A stretch of DNA of 38,923 bases from positions 1 to 38,923 of the forward strand of contig VHCO01000045.1 in assembly GCA_016871715.1 (NCBI GenBank), given 5' to 3'. Below, piece by piece: positions 1 through 9,591 of this stretch (positions are counted from its first letter, which is position 1; each line of letters opens with the position of its first letter). The notes under the pieces are model-generated. The model worked only from the letters and a program-made list of their open reading frames with translations. It had not been told where the DNA came from and made no database searches. The translations under genes and the position numbers were made by a program. This DNA is from Verrucomicrobiota bacterium (GTDB lineage: Bacteria > Verrucomicrobiota > Verrucomicrobiia > Limisphaerales > J093).

Positions 1-288
1 GCGATTCCTACCTCCGCACCCAGTACTGTCCCCGGCTCGCAGGGGACTGCGAGCCCTACCGGCATTGCGGCTGGGGGTAGGGCGCGTCACTCCGTGCGCG
101 CCGCGCGGGCGATTCCTACCTCCGCACCCAGTACTGTCCCCGGCTCGCAGGGGACTGCGAGCCCTACCGGCATTGCGGCTGGGGGTAGGGCGCGTCACTC
201 CGTGCGCGCCGCGCGGGCGATTCCTACCTCCGCACTCAGCACTGTCCCCGGCTCGCAGGGGACTGCGAGCCCTACCCTACCGGCATCG
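1..288. repeat. 108-bp tandem repeat array, about 2.7 copies
   Basis: Copies begin at 1, 109 and 217. The first two are identical as far as I can read. The third has small substitutions near 235-241, a CTACC duplication near 280, and then diverges around 288. Each unit holds two short palindromes: GGCTCGCAG/CTGCGAGCC around a 4-nt loop, and a weaker GGCGCG...CGCGCC. The first matches the core of the dispersed repeats at 22962-23043 and 24329-24431. The array touches the window edge, so the full copy number is unknown. No credible gene lies in 1-362; open frames here only mirror the repeat period. Confidence 0.9.
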
Positions 289-345
289 GGTCACCCTTGC
301 CGCTGTCTCATGAGTAACCCTTCGACATCATCACCCTAACTCAAC

Positions 346-352
346 GGAAAGG
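346..352 (+). promoter_or_regulatory. Ribosome binding site for the oxidoreductase at 363
   Basis: GGAAAGG lies 10 nt before the ATG at 363. It supports that start over the in-frame ATG at 384, which would leave only a very short region before the twin arginines. Confidence 0.5.
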
Positions 353-362
353 CACAACGCAC

Positions 363-1727
363 ATGACAAGAAAGCACCCCACCATGGCCCGCCGGGCGTT
401 CTTACAGCGAACCGGCGCAGCCGCCCTCGGAACCGGTCTCCTGGGCCTGCCCCAGATCGTCCCAGCCCGCGTCTTGGGAGCCGCGGGAACACCAGGCGCC
501 AATAGCCGACTCACAATGGGCCACATCGGCATTGGCGGCATGGGGAACGGGCATCTTGGCTATATGCTCGCCCGCCAGTCCCGCGGCGAGGTGAACGTGG
601 CGGCCTTGTGCGATGCCGACGAGCGGCGCTTGGCCGCGGCGCTGAAGAGTGCCGGCGGCGAGGCCAAGACCTACCGCGATTATCGCGCGCTGCTCGAGCG
701 CAAAGACCTCGATGCGGTCGTCATCGCCACACCCGACCATTGGCATGCGGTTCAAACCGTCCACGCCTGCCAGAGCGGCAAACACGTTTACGTCGAGAAA
801 CCGGCCTGCTGCACCATCGAGGAAGGCAAGGCCATGGTGCGCGCAGCCAAGGAAAACAAAGTGGCGGTCCAGGTCGGTTCGCAGGGCCGCTCCCAGCGCG
901 AAGCTCACAAGGCCCACCTCTATATCGCCAACGGCATGCTCGGCCGCATCCACAAGGTCACCTGCTGGCACTACGCCAGCCCGGCCGACAATCGGCCCGT
1001 GCCCGACTCCGAGCCGCCACCGGAGTTGGATTGGGATCTGTGGCTCGGCCCGCTCCGCTGGCGTCCGTACAACGCGCGCTACTGCCACGGGACCTTCCGC
1101 TGGATCATGGAGTCGGGCGGCGGCCAGATCCGCGACCGCGGCGCGCATGTCATGAGCAACGCCCTGCTCTTCATGAACGCCGACCACACCGGACCCGTGA
1201 CCGTCGAGGCCAAAGGCACCGTGCCCACTCGCGGCCTGTGGGATTCCGCCATCGACATGGAGGTCACCTACCAGTTCAAGAACCCGGATTGGACCCTCGT
1301 CTGGGCGCAACCCGGCGAACCCGTGCCCTACTTCGACCGCGACAAACAAAAGCGCGAAGGCATCCGCGAAGGCTACGGCGCCGTCTACCACGGCGAGAAA
1401 GATAAACTGGTCGTGTGGGTGGGCGACGGCCAGGTCTACACCGAACTCAAGGCCGTGAACTTCCAAAAACCGCCCGGCGGCGTCGACGTGCCGCAAAGCC
1501 CCCGCTTCGATCATCACGCCGACTGGTTCGAGGGCATCAAGACCGGGCGCAAGACCATCATGAACATCGAGGCCGGCGCCGCCACCTCGTTCCTCTGCAT
1601 CCTGGGCAACCTCTCCCTGGTCCTCGGACGCAAGCTCCAGTGGGACCCGGTCCGACAGGAAATCGTGGGCGACGAGCAAACCCGCCGAAAGATGAGCCGG
1701 CCGCAACGGTATCCGTATACCCTCTAA
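363..1727 (+). CDS. Tat-exported Gfo/Idh/MocA family oxidoreductase
   Basis: A 454-residue NAD(P)-dependent oxidoreductase of the Gfo/Idh/MocA family, which act on sugars, inositols and related polyols. Residues 1-40 form a twin-arginine signal (ARRAFLQRT, then a hydrophobic stretch and an Ala-rich cleavage region), so it is probably exported folded with its cofactor. A Rossmann motif GIGGMGNG follows, and the family EKP motif is at E145-K146-P147, with K146 the usual catalytic lysine. The C-terminal half carries the long Bacteroidetes/Verrucomicrobia-type insert typical of exported members. The HEAT-repeat gene follows 73 bp downstream on the same strand. The family is certain; the substrate cannot be read from the sequence. 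Confidence 0.93.
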   Translation: MTRKHPTMARRAFLQRTGAAALGTGLLGLPQIVPARVLGAAGTPGANSRLTMGHIGIGGMGNGHLGYMLARQSRGEVNVAALCDADERRLAAALKSAGGEAKTYRDYRALLERKDLDAVVIATPDHWHAVQTVHACQSGKHVYVEKPACCTIEEGKAMVRAAKENKVAVQVGSQGRSQREAHKAHLYIANGMLGRIHKVTCWHYASPADNRPVPDSEPPPELDWDLWLGPLRWRPYNARYCHGTFRWIMESGGGQIRDRGAHVMSNALLFMNADHTGPVTVEAKGTVPTRGLWDSAIDMEVTYQFKNPDWTLVWAQPGEPVPYFDRDKQKREGIREGYGAVYHGEKDKLVVWVGDGQVYTELKAVNFQKPPGGVDVPQSPRFDHHADWFEGIKTGRKTIMNIEAGAATSFLCILGNLSLVLGRKLQWDPVRQEIVGDEQTRRKMSRPQRYPYTL

Positions 1728-1800
1728 GGCCCGAGCCGCATGAACCTCTAGCCTGAATCATCCAGAACTCGAGAATCCAGAACCTATCCCTTCACTCAAC

Positions 1801-2451
1801 ATGAAGACCACCGATGTCCCCCTCGCAACACGGACCGTCGTTGCCGCCGCCACCGCCGCCCTCGCCGCACCTGCCTCGAGCGCGGCCTCCCCGGCCGTGG
1901 CCGAACTGATCGCCAACCTTAAGAGCCCCGACGATAAGGTCCGGGGCCCGGCCTGGCAACATGCCGGCCCGAGCGGTGCCCCGGCTGTGAAACCCTTGTC
2001 CGAGGTCATGACCGATCCGGACTTCGAGATCGCCCGAGCGGCGCGGCGCGCCCTCTGGAAGATCGTGCGGCACGCCGGCCGGCCCAACGCCGCGGCGGAA
2101 GCCCAAGCCGTCGCCACCCAACTGATCGCCTTATTGCCCACCGCCCCCACCGCAGTCCGGCGCGAACTGCTCTGGATGTTGTCCGAGATCGGCGGCGACG
2201 ACGCCGTGCCGCCCGTCGCCACCCTCTTGGCCAACGCCGATGTGCGCGAAGACGCGCGTTGCGCCCTCGAACGAATCCCCGGCGCCAAAGCCGTCGCGGC
2301 CCTGAAACAGGCCATGGCAACCGCCCCCGAGGAGTTCAAGTATGCGCTGGCGCATTCCTTGCGCGTCCGGGGCGAGACGGTCGCTGGCTACCCGAGCCAG
2401 AAACTGGTCCCCACCAAGCCCACCCGCGTGACGGCCGTCCCGGGTAGCTAG
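1801..2451 (+). CDS. Exported HEAT-repeat protein
   Basis: A 216-residue protein. Residues 1-30 are Ala-rich and look like a signal peptide (cleavage near ASSAAS). The rest is made of about four HEAT/PBS-lyase-like helical pairs: VAELIANLKSPDDKVR, VKPLSEVMTDPDFEIARAA, LIALLPTAPTAVRRELLWM and VPPVATLLANADVREDA. Such repeats form a scaffold for protein-protein contact; no catalytic residues are visible. It follows the exported oxidoreductase and may be co-transcribed with it. This pairing is common in Planctomycetes/Verrucomicrobia, where HEAT proteins accompany exported carbohydrate enzymes. The role is unknown. It converges on the permease gene at 2485 with a 33-bp gap. Confidence 0.8.
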   Translation: MKTTDVPLATRTVVAAATAALAAPASSAASPAVAELIANLKSPDDKVRGPAWQHAGPSGAPAVKPLSEVMTDPDFEIARAARRALWKIVRHAGRPNAAAEAQAVATQLIALLPTAPTAVRRELLWMLSEIGGDDAVPPVATLLANADVREDARCALERIPGAKAVAALKQAMATAPEEFKYALAHSLRVRGETVAGYPSQKLVPTKPTRVTAVPGS

Positions 2452-2484
2452 ACACCCACCCTACGGGCGTGCCCTGCGGCGCCG

Positions 2485-3645
2485 TCATTCGGCGCGCAGG
2501 GCCGCCAGGAGCGGCTTGCGAGCAGCCCGCCGTGCCGGCAACGCCCCGCCCACCGCGCCCATCAGCAGGGCAAAACCCAGCCCGCCCGCCAGCAAGCCGG
2601 GCGTGATGCGGAACTCGAAGGCGACTTCGGCGAAAGTGGCCCAGTTGAACGTGCCCGTGGCGATCCCATGCAACGGCAGTGCCAGCAGGCAACCCACCAC
2701 CCCGCCCAAGGCTGCCACCATGAGCGACTCGAGCATGAACGACCAGTAGATGGTCGCGGGGCGAAACCCCAATACCCGGAGCGTCCCGATCTCGCGGGCG
2801 CGCGCCGCGACCGACGCATAAAGGGTGTTCATCGCGGCAAACGCCGCCCCGAGACTCATCAGGACCGCCAACCCCAACCCCAATACCCGGATCGGCTGCG
2901 CCGTCTTGGTCTGCTCGCGAAAGTACTCCGGCTCCGGTACCGCCCGTAACCGCATCAGCGGGTCCACCTCGATCCGCTCGACCACCCCCTCGGCCGCCAC
3001 CGCGCCCGTCGTGCGCACCAACAGCGAGCTGTAGAAGGCCCGGTTGAACGCCTCGCGCGCCTCGTCCACGTCCACCCAAATCTCCGAATCGTAAGCCGTC
3101 TGGTCCGCTTCGAACAGGCCCACCACATGCCAGGTGGTCTTGCCCGAGCGAAATCGAGCCTCGAGCTGGCAATCCGCAAAACGTCGCGCCAGATTCTCGC
3201 TCACCACGCATTCCCGCATCCCCGGACGAAACATGCGCCCCTGCGTCAGCCGCATCTGGGGGCGCAATCCCAGACCCTGTGGCCCTACGCCGCGCACTTG
3301 CACATGCGCCTTCCCCCCCGATTGCCGGGGTAACGTGATGAGAATGATCATCTCCGCCGAGGCGCGCGGTTCGCCTTGGGCGTCCCGCTCGATGCCATCG
3401 AGATAGCGCGTGCGCCGCACTTCCTCGAGCGTGATTTGGCTGCTGGATTCAGCCAGCGACCCTTTCCGGAACACGATCAGGTTACGCGCGTCGCCCGTCT
3501 CGAGGTAAGTGGCCGTCAATCCGTGCGCCAGCGCCAACACCATCACGAACACACCCACCACCAACCCCATGCTCAGCACCGTGGCCGCCGTGGACCGCCA
3601 CCGCACCCATAGGCTGCGCCAATTGTACTTGAGCGGTACCGCCAT
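2485..3645 (-). CDS. ABC transporter permease, FtsX/MacB type (second of pair)
   Basis: A 386-residue inner-membrane protein. It has one N-terminal membrane helix (about residues 18-43), a periplasmic MacB-like domain of about 200 residues, and three C-terminal helices (about 250-278, 305-330 and 345-372). The helix between residues 250 and 280 leads into AREIGTLRVLGFRPATIYW, the coupling signature of FtsX-domain permeases (R-E-I-G-x-L-R-x-x-G). LolCDE- and MacB-type systems with this fold extract lipoproteins or export peptides and do not import solutes. The upstream permease gene ends 9 bp before this start, so the two are surely co-transcribed. No ATPase gene lies next to either. Confidence 0.92.
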   Translation of the reverse strand: MAVPLKYNWRSLWVRWRSTAATVLSMGLVVGVFVMVLALAHGLTATYLETGDARNLIVFRKGSLAESSSQITLEEVRRTRYLDGIERDAQGEPRASAEMIILITLPRQSGGKAHVQVRGVGPQGLGLRPQMRLTQGRMFRPGMRECVVSENLARRFADCQLEARFRSGKTTWHVVGLFEADQTAYDSEIWVDVDEAREAFNRAFYSSLLVRTTGAVAAEGVVERIEVDPLMRLRAVPEPEYFREQTKTAQPIRVLGLGLAVLMSLGAAFAAMNTLYASVAARAREIGTLRVLGFRPATIYWSFMLESLMVAALGGVVGCLLALPLHGIATGTFNWATFAEVAFEFRITPGLLAGGLGFALLMGAVGGALPARRAARKPLLAALRAE

Positions 3646-3654
3646 CGCCGATCC

Positions 3655-4797
3655 TCAATCCGGCCGCGTCAAGCCAGCCACCACACCGCTTCGACAAGCC
3701 CCATACGCCGGAATCAGACAACCGCCCACCCCGAGCAGCCCCGCTACCAACAATCCACCAGCCAGGATCCCCGGCGTCAGCTCGAAACTCACAAACAAAC
3801 CACCCGACAGCCGGTACAGATCCACCGCCCGTAACAGCCCCCACGCCCCGAGGCACCCGATCAACCCGCCCGCCAAAGCTAACCCGACCGATTCGCCCAA
3901 GATCAGGGCGAACACGCGCCAAGTCCGAAAACCCAATGCCTTGAGGATCGCCACCTCCCGCGTGCGCTCCCTTACCGCCATGCTCATCGTCCCCGCCGTC
4001 ACCAACACCAGCGTGAACACGATCACCGTCGAGATCGACCGGATCAACAGCTTGAGGTTGCCTAGCATCGACACGAAACCCAACGCAAACGCCTGTTCTG
4101 TCTCGGTCTTCGTTTCCGCGTCCGAGTTCCGAAACTCGATGTCGATCCGCTCGATCAGTTCCGGCACCCGCGCTGCCGAGTCCGCTCGCACCCAGAATAA
4201 CCCCGTGAAACCCAAGTCTCCCAGCATCTCGTCCAGGTACTCGTGATGGAAGAACAGCATCGCGTCGTCGAACGTGCCCGAGTAGATCCCCCGCAGCGTC
4301 AGTTCCAGGTTCGCAGGCCACATCGCGCCCAGAAGCCGAATCCGCTCCCCCAGCCGCCAGCCAAACCGCGCCGCCGTCCGCGCCCCAGCCACGCACGCGG
4401 TTCGCTCCTCCAAGAATTGCCGGCGCTGCGCCTCGTCGATGCGCGCCTCGGTCAGCACCTCGAAGAGCGCGTCCGCATCGCAGGCGAACTGCGGAAAGAA
4501 GTTCTTCGGATCCTGATAAATGCCCCCAAACCACAGCAGCTTCGTGCAACGACTCACCCCCGGCAACCGCTCCAACCGCGCCTGATACTTCGCCGGCAGC
4601 ATGTTGGCCAGCGACACACTGTGCCGCACCGCCACGCGCTCCGCCCCCGCCACGCTCCCTTCCGGGTCCGTCAACCCCTTCAGCAACACCTCCAGCAGCG
4701 TCAGCAGCAACAGGCTCAGCGCCATGCTCGATACCGTCAGCATCACGCGCCGCCGATTGCGGAGCGCGTTGCGCACGATCAAGCCAGGAAGCGTCAT
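3655..4797 (-). CDS. ABC transporter permease, FtsX/MacB type (first of pair)
   Basis: A 380-residue paralogue of the neighbour at 2485-3645, with the same plan: an N-terminal helix (about residues 20-42), a large periplasmic region, the REVAILKALGFR coupling motif after the second helix, and two more C-terminal helices. The pair probably forms a heterodimer like LolC/LolE. The alpha-galactosidase-like gene ends 16 bp upstream, so transcription probably runs through from it. The periplasmic region has no recognisable enzyme motif. What is exported is unknown, and the partner ATPase must be encoded outside this window. Confidence 0.92.
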   Translation of the reverse strand: MTLPGLIVRNALRNRRRVMLTVSSMALSLLLLTLLEVLLKGLTDPEGSVAGAERVAVRHSVSLANMLPAKYQARLERLPGVSRCTKLLWFGGIYQDPKNFFPQFACDADALFEVLTEARIDEAQRRQFLEERTACVAGARTAARFGWRLGERIRLLGAMWPANLELTLRGIYSGTFDDAMLFFHHEYLDEMLGDLGFTGLFWVRADSAARVPELIERIDIEFRNSDAETKTETEQAFALGFVSMLGNLKLLIRSISTVIVFTLVLVTAGTMSMAVRERTREVAILKALGFRTWRVFALILGESVGLALAGGLIGCLGAWGLLRAVDLYRLSGGLFVSFELTPGILAGGLLVAGLLGVGGCLIPAYGACRSGVVAGLTRPD

Positions 4798-4813
4798 GAC
4801 GCCCTAACCCGCT

Positions 4814-7162
4814 TCAGCGCGTGAACGGGATCTCCCAGTCCAAGTCGCGCTGCGCAAACTCGACCTCGTGCATCCAGAGCGGGCCCTCGAGATGGGTGAG
4901 CCGAGCCGAGGTGGGCGAGAGCGGGAAATCGAATCTCGGGTAGAACCCTACCGGCACGAGGAAGAAAGCCTTGCCCCGCATGCCAGCCGCGCGGCGGTAC
5001 GTGCCGGCGAGCATTCGATCCGCGGGATTCCAGTCGAGGCGCACCAGCTCATGCCACCCCTGGAGCAGGTGCATGTCGGTGCCCACCAGTTGCGGCCGGT
5101 CCAACCGCGGGCGCAGCGCCAAGATTCGACAGGCCTGCGGCGGCAACGCGAGCGTCAGCCGATTTTGCAGTACGCCCAGGAACCGTTCCTCCCAAAACTC
5201 GAAGGCCGTGTAATCGCGGTTCGGCTCGAGGCCCAACGGCTGGAAGTCCACCTCGCGCACTTCGGGTTCGGAGCGGTGGTTGAACACGCCAACGACGTCC
5301 CAGGCTGCGGTCTCGTGGGGGACCTTGACGTGCCAGAGCGAAGGGACCTCGCGTTCGAGGAGATCCCGCGGGCGCATCGGCGGGTTGCCGGGCGGCAGGC
5401 ATTGCTGCATGAGCCGAAGGCGTGAAGGCGGCAGGTAACGGAGCTCGTCGCTCCACGAAATGCTGCAGTTGGCGAGCGTCATGAGCGCCGCCCGCACCCG
5501 GACCTCTTCGAGGCTGCCCTGCATGCGCACGCTCATGTCGCAGACCTCGCGCTGGTAGAGCCGGCCATTGAGCCACCACCCGGCGGCCAAGGCGTGGGCG
5601 TTGTCGCGCAGGACATCGAACCGGCCAGGAATGCCCGCATCGAGCGTGTCGTCACCGCCATAGGCGCTGTTGGCCAAGCCGACGCTCAGGAGGGGCGGAG
5701 TTTGACAGTAGCGAATCCAGGCCGAGTCACCGGCTCCTTCACGAATCGCCTGCATGGCGCGGCGGAGATTCGACCAGCCGCGCGTGGCCTGGGAGTCTGC
5801 TTGATGGAACTGTTCGCCCCCAGCCGCGGCGATGAAATCGATCTTGAAATAGGTGGCGCCTTCCTGGACCAAACGCCGGAACGTGGCGGCCGTGTGACGG
5901 TAGGCCTCGGGTTGGGTCACGTCCAGTTCGTAGCAGTTGGGGTTGGGCGCCCAGTACCAGCGCCAGTTAACCCGCGGTTGGCCGCGGTCGTCCTTGAGCA
6001 GCCAATCGGGGTGTTGCCGGAACAGGTCGCTGGTTTCCGCCACGTCGGTCGGCGCAATCCATAACCCTAAGCGCAGCCCATGACGCTCGCGCAACCGATC
6101 GGCCAGCCACCGCAAGCCATGCGGGAAACGCTCGTTAGCGTACCAGTCGCCCGTGATGTCGCCGCGTTGCCAGCCGTGGTCGAGCTGCATGATCTCGAGG
6201 CCCAGCGGCTGGAGATGCTGCCCGGCGACCGCCGCGTTCGCCAAGACGCTCTCTTCGGTCATGCTCATCCGATGGGCGTACCACGAGCACCACAGACTCG
6301 TGGCGCCCGTGCGCACGGATTGCGGGCTGAACTTCGCCACCGCCTCGCCATAAGCCTCGAGCGCACCCAAGACATCCGACTCGGCTGCCATGTAAAGCCT
6401 GTCGAACTCGACGGTGTCACCCGGACCGAGCACGCGACCGAGGAAACGCGAACTGGCCGACAAGCTCACGCCGCCTTCCACAGCCCGGAACTGCGCGGCC
6501 AAATCGGGCGCCGCCTCGTTGGCGCTCAAGTAGCCCAGCACCAAGCTCGAGGGCGGCCCCCGGCGGGCCAGGGCCAGCACGCCGCTGCTGCGGTAACTGC
6601 GCTCGGCGGGCTTTCCAGGGTCAGCCATCTCGCCGTAAGGGACGGTGCGCAGCAAGGAATGGCCTTGGAGGTAAACGGCGCCAGGCAGCTCGTTGCCCGC
6701 ACCGAGTTGCCACCGCCCATCCTTCCCCAATTCGAGCAGCTTGACCGTGCCCAACGAAACCGCCTGCCCCGTGCCGTTCACCAGGCGTCCACCGAGTGTT
6801 ACCGCGCCGCCAGCGTCGTAGGCGCGCACCTCGCGCTCGACGCGGAAGCCGTCTTGTTCCCACACCTGCCGCACCTCGCGGCCCTTTCCCAGCGCATCCT
6901 GGAAGGGCCCCACCGAGCTTTGCGGGGCGGCGGCGGTGGGTGTCCGGCCTGCCACCTCGACCGCGAACTGGGCGGAGGCGATCGTGGCGGCGTGGGGGCC
7001 GTTCCAGGTGACATGCCAGGTTCCCCGGTCCGGCTCCACTGCCAGGGTCAAGCGGTCGCAGCGCACAAGAATCCGACCGTTCTCCTCCGCCGTGAGTTCG
7101 GCCTGCACCAGCCAAGCGACGAGCAGCGCCACCGCATGGAACGGGCTCAGACCCCATCGCAC
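4814..7162 (-). CDS. Secreted GH36-type alpha-galactosidase
   Basis: A glycoside hydrolase of clan GH-D, 782 residues from the GTG at 7162. The open frame continues upstream to 7753 but overlaps the pseudopilin gene there and has no protein-like composition. The GTG is chosen because it directly precedes a signal peptide (SPFHAVALLVAWLVQAELTA). A beta-sandwich domain comes first (about 30-280), then a (beta/alpha)8 barrel from WCSWYAHRMSMTE at about 290. D442 in YFKIDFI is the expected nucleophile; D516 or D520 (RFDVLRDN) is a candidate acid/base. A C-terminal beta domain ends the protein. GH36 enzymes release alpha-galactose from oligosaccharides or galactomannans. No clear Shine-Dalgarno site precedes the GTG, so the exact start is uncertain. 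Confidence 0.87.
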   Translation of the reverse strand: MRWGLSPFHAVALLVAWLVQAELTAEENGRILVRCDRLTLAVEPDRGTWHVTWNGPHAATIASAQFAVEVAGRTPTAAAPQSSVGPFQDALGKGREVRQVWEQDGFRVEREVRAYDAGGAVTLGGRLVNGTGQAVSLGTVKLLELGKDGRWQLGAGNELPGAVYLQGHSLLRTVPYGEMADPGKPAERSYRSSGVLALARRGPPSSLVLGYLSANEAAPDLAAQFRAVEGGVSLSASSRFLGRVLGPGDTVEFDRLYMAAESDVLGALEAYGEAVAKFSPQSVRTGATSLWCSWYAHRMSMTEESVLANAAVAGQHLQPLGLEIMQLDHGWQRGDITGDWYANERFPHGLRWLADRLRERHGLRLGLWIAPTDVAETSDLFRQHPDWLLKDDRGQPRVNWRWYWAPNPNCYELDVTQPEAYRHTAATFRRLVQEGATYFKIDFIAAAGGEQFHQADSQATRGWSNLRRAMQAIREGAGDSAWIRYCQTPPLLSVGLANSAYGGDDTLDAGIPGRFDVLRDNAHALAAGWWLNGRLYQREVCDMSVRMQGSLEEVRVRAALMTLANCSISWSDELRYLPPSRLRLMQQCLPPGNPPMRPRDLLEREVPSLWHVKVPHETAAWDVVGVFNHRSEPEVREVDFQPLGLEPNRDYTAFEFWEERFLGVLQNRLTLALPPQACRILALRPRLDRPQLVGTDMHLLQGWHELVRLDWNPADRMLAGTYRRAAGMRGKAFFLVPVGFYPRFDFPLSPTSARLTHLEGPLWMHEVEFAQRDLDWEIPFTR

Positions 7163-7218
7163 TCGACGACCAGGCGGCGGCCTACGTTCCGCTAGGCGGG
7201 CTGGAGAGGCGTGCGTGT

Positions 7219-8070
<852 letters not shown>

Positions 8071-8173
8071 GTGAACGAGGCCGAAGGTGGCGCAAACGCG
8101 CAAGCGCGGCAACCGCAAAATGGCTGCAAAATGGCTGGCCGGACCGGCTCGGTGGACGGGCGCCCCGCTCGTT

Positions 8174-8187
8174 AGCCTACTTAGGCT
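8174..8187. promoter_or_regulatory. Short perfect palindrome upstream of a pseudopilin gene
   Basis: AGCCTA-CT-TAGGCT lies about 105 bp upstream of the ATG at 8070. It could be an operator half-site pair, but at 6 bp per arm it may be chance. Confidence 0.25.
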
Positions 8188-8251
8188 GGTGTGGTTGGAC
8201 GGCAGGTGCCCTGCTGCGAGTGGTTGTGAGCGGGGCGAGCCACTCCAGAAA

Positions 8252-8285
8252 GCAAACGACCCGCAGCGGGCTGCGGGTCGTTTGC
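8252..8285. terminator. Strong hairpin terminator
   Basis: A perfect 15-bp inverted repeat (arms GCAAACGACCCGCAG and its complement, loop CGGG) lies 54 bp beyond the stop of the pseudopilin gene 8339-9271. On the minus strand it is followed by TTTCTGG, a weak T-tract. It probably ends that transcript before the next gene begins at 8070. The near-perfect stem makes it the clearest terminator in the window. Confidence 0.8.
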
Positions 8286-8338
8286 AGTAAGGACTCTAGT
8301 CGGGCGCCCCTTGAGCGGGCCAACCGCTCGGCCCGGGC

Positions 8339-9271
8339 CTAATCCGCCACATTCCGTTCGCTCTTACGCGGCGAAACGTGGCTGTACCAGCGAATGTCAG
8401 GATCGCCCCGCACGGTGCCGAAGTTGTTTTGGGCATTGTAGGTCACCCCGTCCAGACCGCCTCGGGTCCGCGGTTTCTTCATGGTGGGGCCGATCCACTT
8501 GTGGATTTCCGAGTGGCCATCCGCAAAGGCGAACCCGCTGGCCAGGTTGTGATAGGTCGCGGGCGCGTCCGGAATGTTCGTGGCGCTATTGGGCGGGAAA
8601 CAGCCCGCGTCGTTGATGCTATCCGGATGCTCGTCCACGTACACCCAAGTCTGTGCCGGGCCCGGTATGGTCAGGTCCGAGGCCCGCACCGCCCCTTGGT
8701 AGATGGTGTTATTGTTCGGGCCGCTGCCGGTCCCGCTCTCGACCGGGTTGGGTCCCCAGCCATTGCCCTCGCCCACGTAGATGTTGCCCGAGACGCTGCG
8801 CACGCGCTCCGTCCAACCCCGTTGGCGCTGAGCTCCACTGACATATTTGTCCGCCGGGCACTTGTAGATGTTCTTCGAGTTGCCGAAATAGACGGCCAAC
8901 ACCGCATAGCGCTGATCGAGCAGGTAGATGGTGTTGGTGTTGTCCGAACTCGTGCCCCAATCCAACCAGCCCGTGACCCACGGCTTTTGCGGGGCGTTGG
9001 CCCCAGGCACGAACCCGCCATGGTACGCGCCGGGGAACTTGTCGCGGTTGTCCCCTTGGTACATGTGGTTGGCGAGCATCAACTGTTTGGTGTTGTTCAT
9101 GCACATGATGCCCTGGGCTTTGGTCTTCGCCTTAGCCAAAGCAGGCAACAGCATGCCGGCCAGAATTGCGATGATCGCAATGACCACCAGCAGCTCGATA
9201 AGGGTGAATGCTCCCCGGTGAACGCGGTGCGTCCGCGGGAGCCCCTGTGGTTTGGTTGAAAGGTTTTTCAT
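8339..9271 (-). CDS. Pseudopilin-like protein with H-X9-DG motif
   Basis: A 310-residue protein. Residues 1-21 form a basic leader ending in HRGA, then FTLIELLVV and a single hydrophobic helix ending near residue 45. H241 is followed by nine residues and D251-G252, exactly the H-X9-DG signature of prepilin-processing-associated proteins common in Planctomycetes and Verrucomicrobia. An [16 protein letters not shown] segment follows the helix, as in many members. It is probably membrane-anchored, cleaved by prepilin peptidase and assembled into a pseudopilus or displayed on the surface; no direct function is known. The start is the only ATG before the leader, and no clear ribosome site precedes it. 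A strong hairpin follows the gene. Confidence 0.92.
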   Translation of the reverse strand: MKNLSTKPQGLPRTHRVHRGAFTLIELLVVIAIIAILAGMLLPALAKAKTKAQGIMCMNNTKQLMLANHMYQGDNRDKFPGAYHGGFVPGANAPQKPWVTGWLDWGTSSDNTNTIYLLDQRYAVLAVYFGNSKNIYKCPADKYVSGAQRQRGWTERVRSVSGNIYVGEGNGWGPNPVESGTGSGPNNNTIYQGAVRASDLTIPGPAQTWVYVDEHPDSINDAGCFPPNSATNIPDAPATYHNLASGFAFADGHSEIHKWIGPTMKKPRTRGGLDGVTYNAQNNFGTVRGDPDIRWYSHVSPRKSERNVAD

Positions 9272-9591
9272 AAACTAGTGCAATCCGTCTCTATCCCACT
9301 CGCTCACGGGGCCTGATGGCGTCAATTCAAGCCAGACACCCAGCCAATCGTCAAGCCCACACTCGCCAACTCGCCAACCCGCCCCCCCACCCGAGTCACC
9401 CCTGGGGCCGTCCGTGAGTCGCGTCGCCCGCCGGTCCCCCGGACTCCGCCACCGTCAGGCCAGGCCGCAACTCACCGTTTGCTGCCTTACCATTACCAAT
9501 TACCACTAGCATCTTAGGGCACGGCCACGCCCGGCACACTGTGCGTCTGACGGCACATGGCCTCGCGCCGGCCGACACCGCGCCAGGCTCG
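9272..9591. other. Intergenic region with no recognised gene
   Basis: About 320 bp between the pseudopilin start and the molybdoenzyme stop, both on the minus strand. It must hold the pseudopilin promoter. I see no convincing -35/-10 pair, repeat or RNA gene. A C-rich stretch runs from about 9370 to 9420. Confidence 0.5.

Noticed and set aside
1..288. The tandem repeats as a CRISPR array.
   Set aside because: The units are contiguous 108-bp copies without unique spacers, and no cas gene is present.
402..1706. Open frame of 434 codons on the minus strand.
   Set aside because: It lies exactly antisense to the oxidoreductase gene, as expected from high-GC third codon positions, and has no family motif.
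8174..8187. AGCCTA-CT-TAGGCT as a defined operator.
   Set aside because: Six-base arms are short enough to arise by chance, so it is kept only as a low-confidence site and not as a finding.
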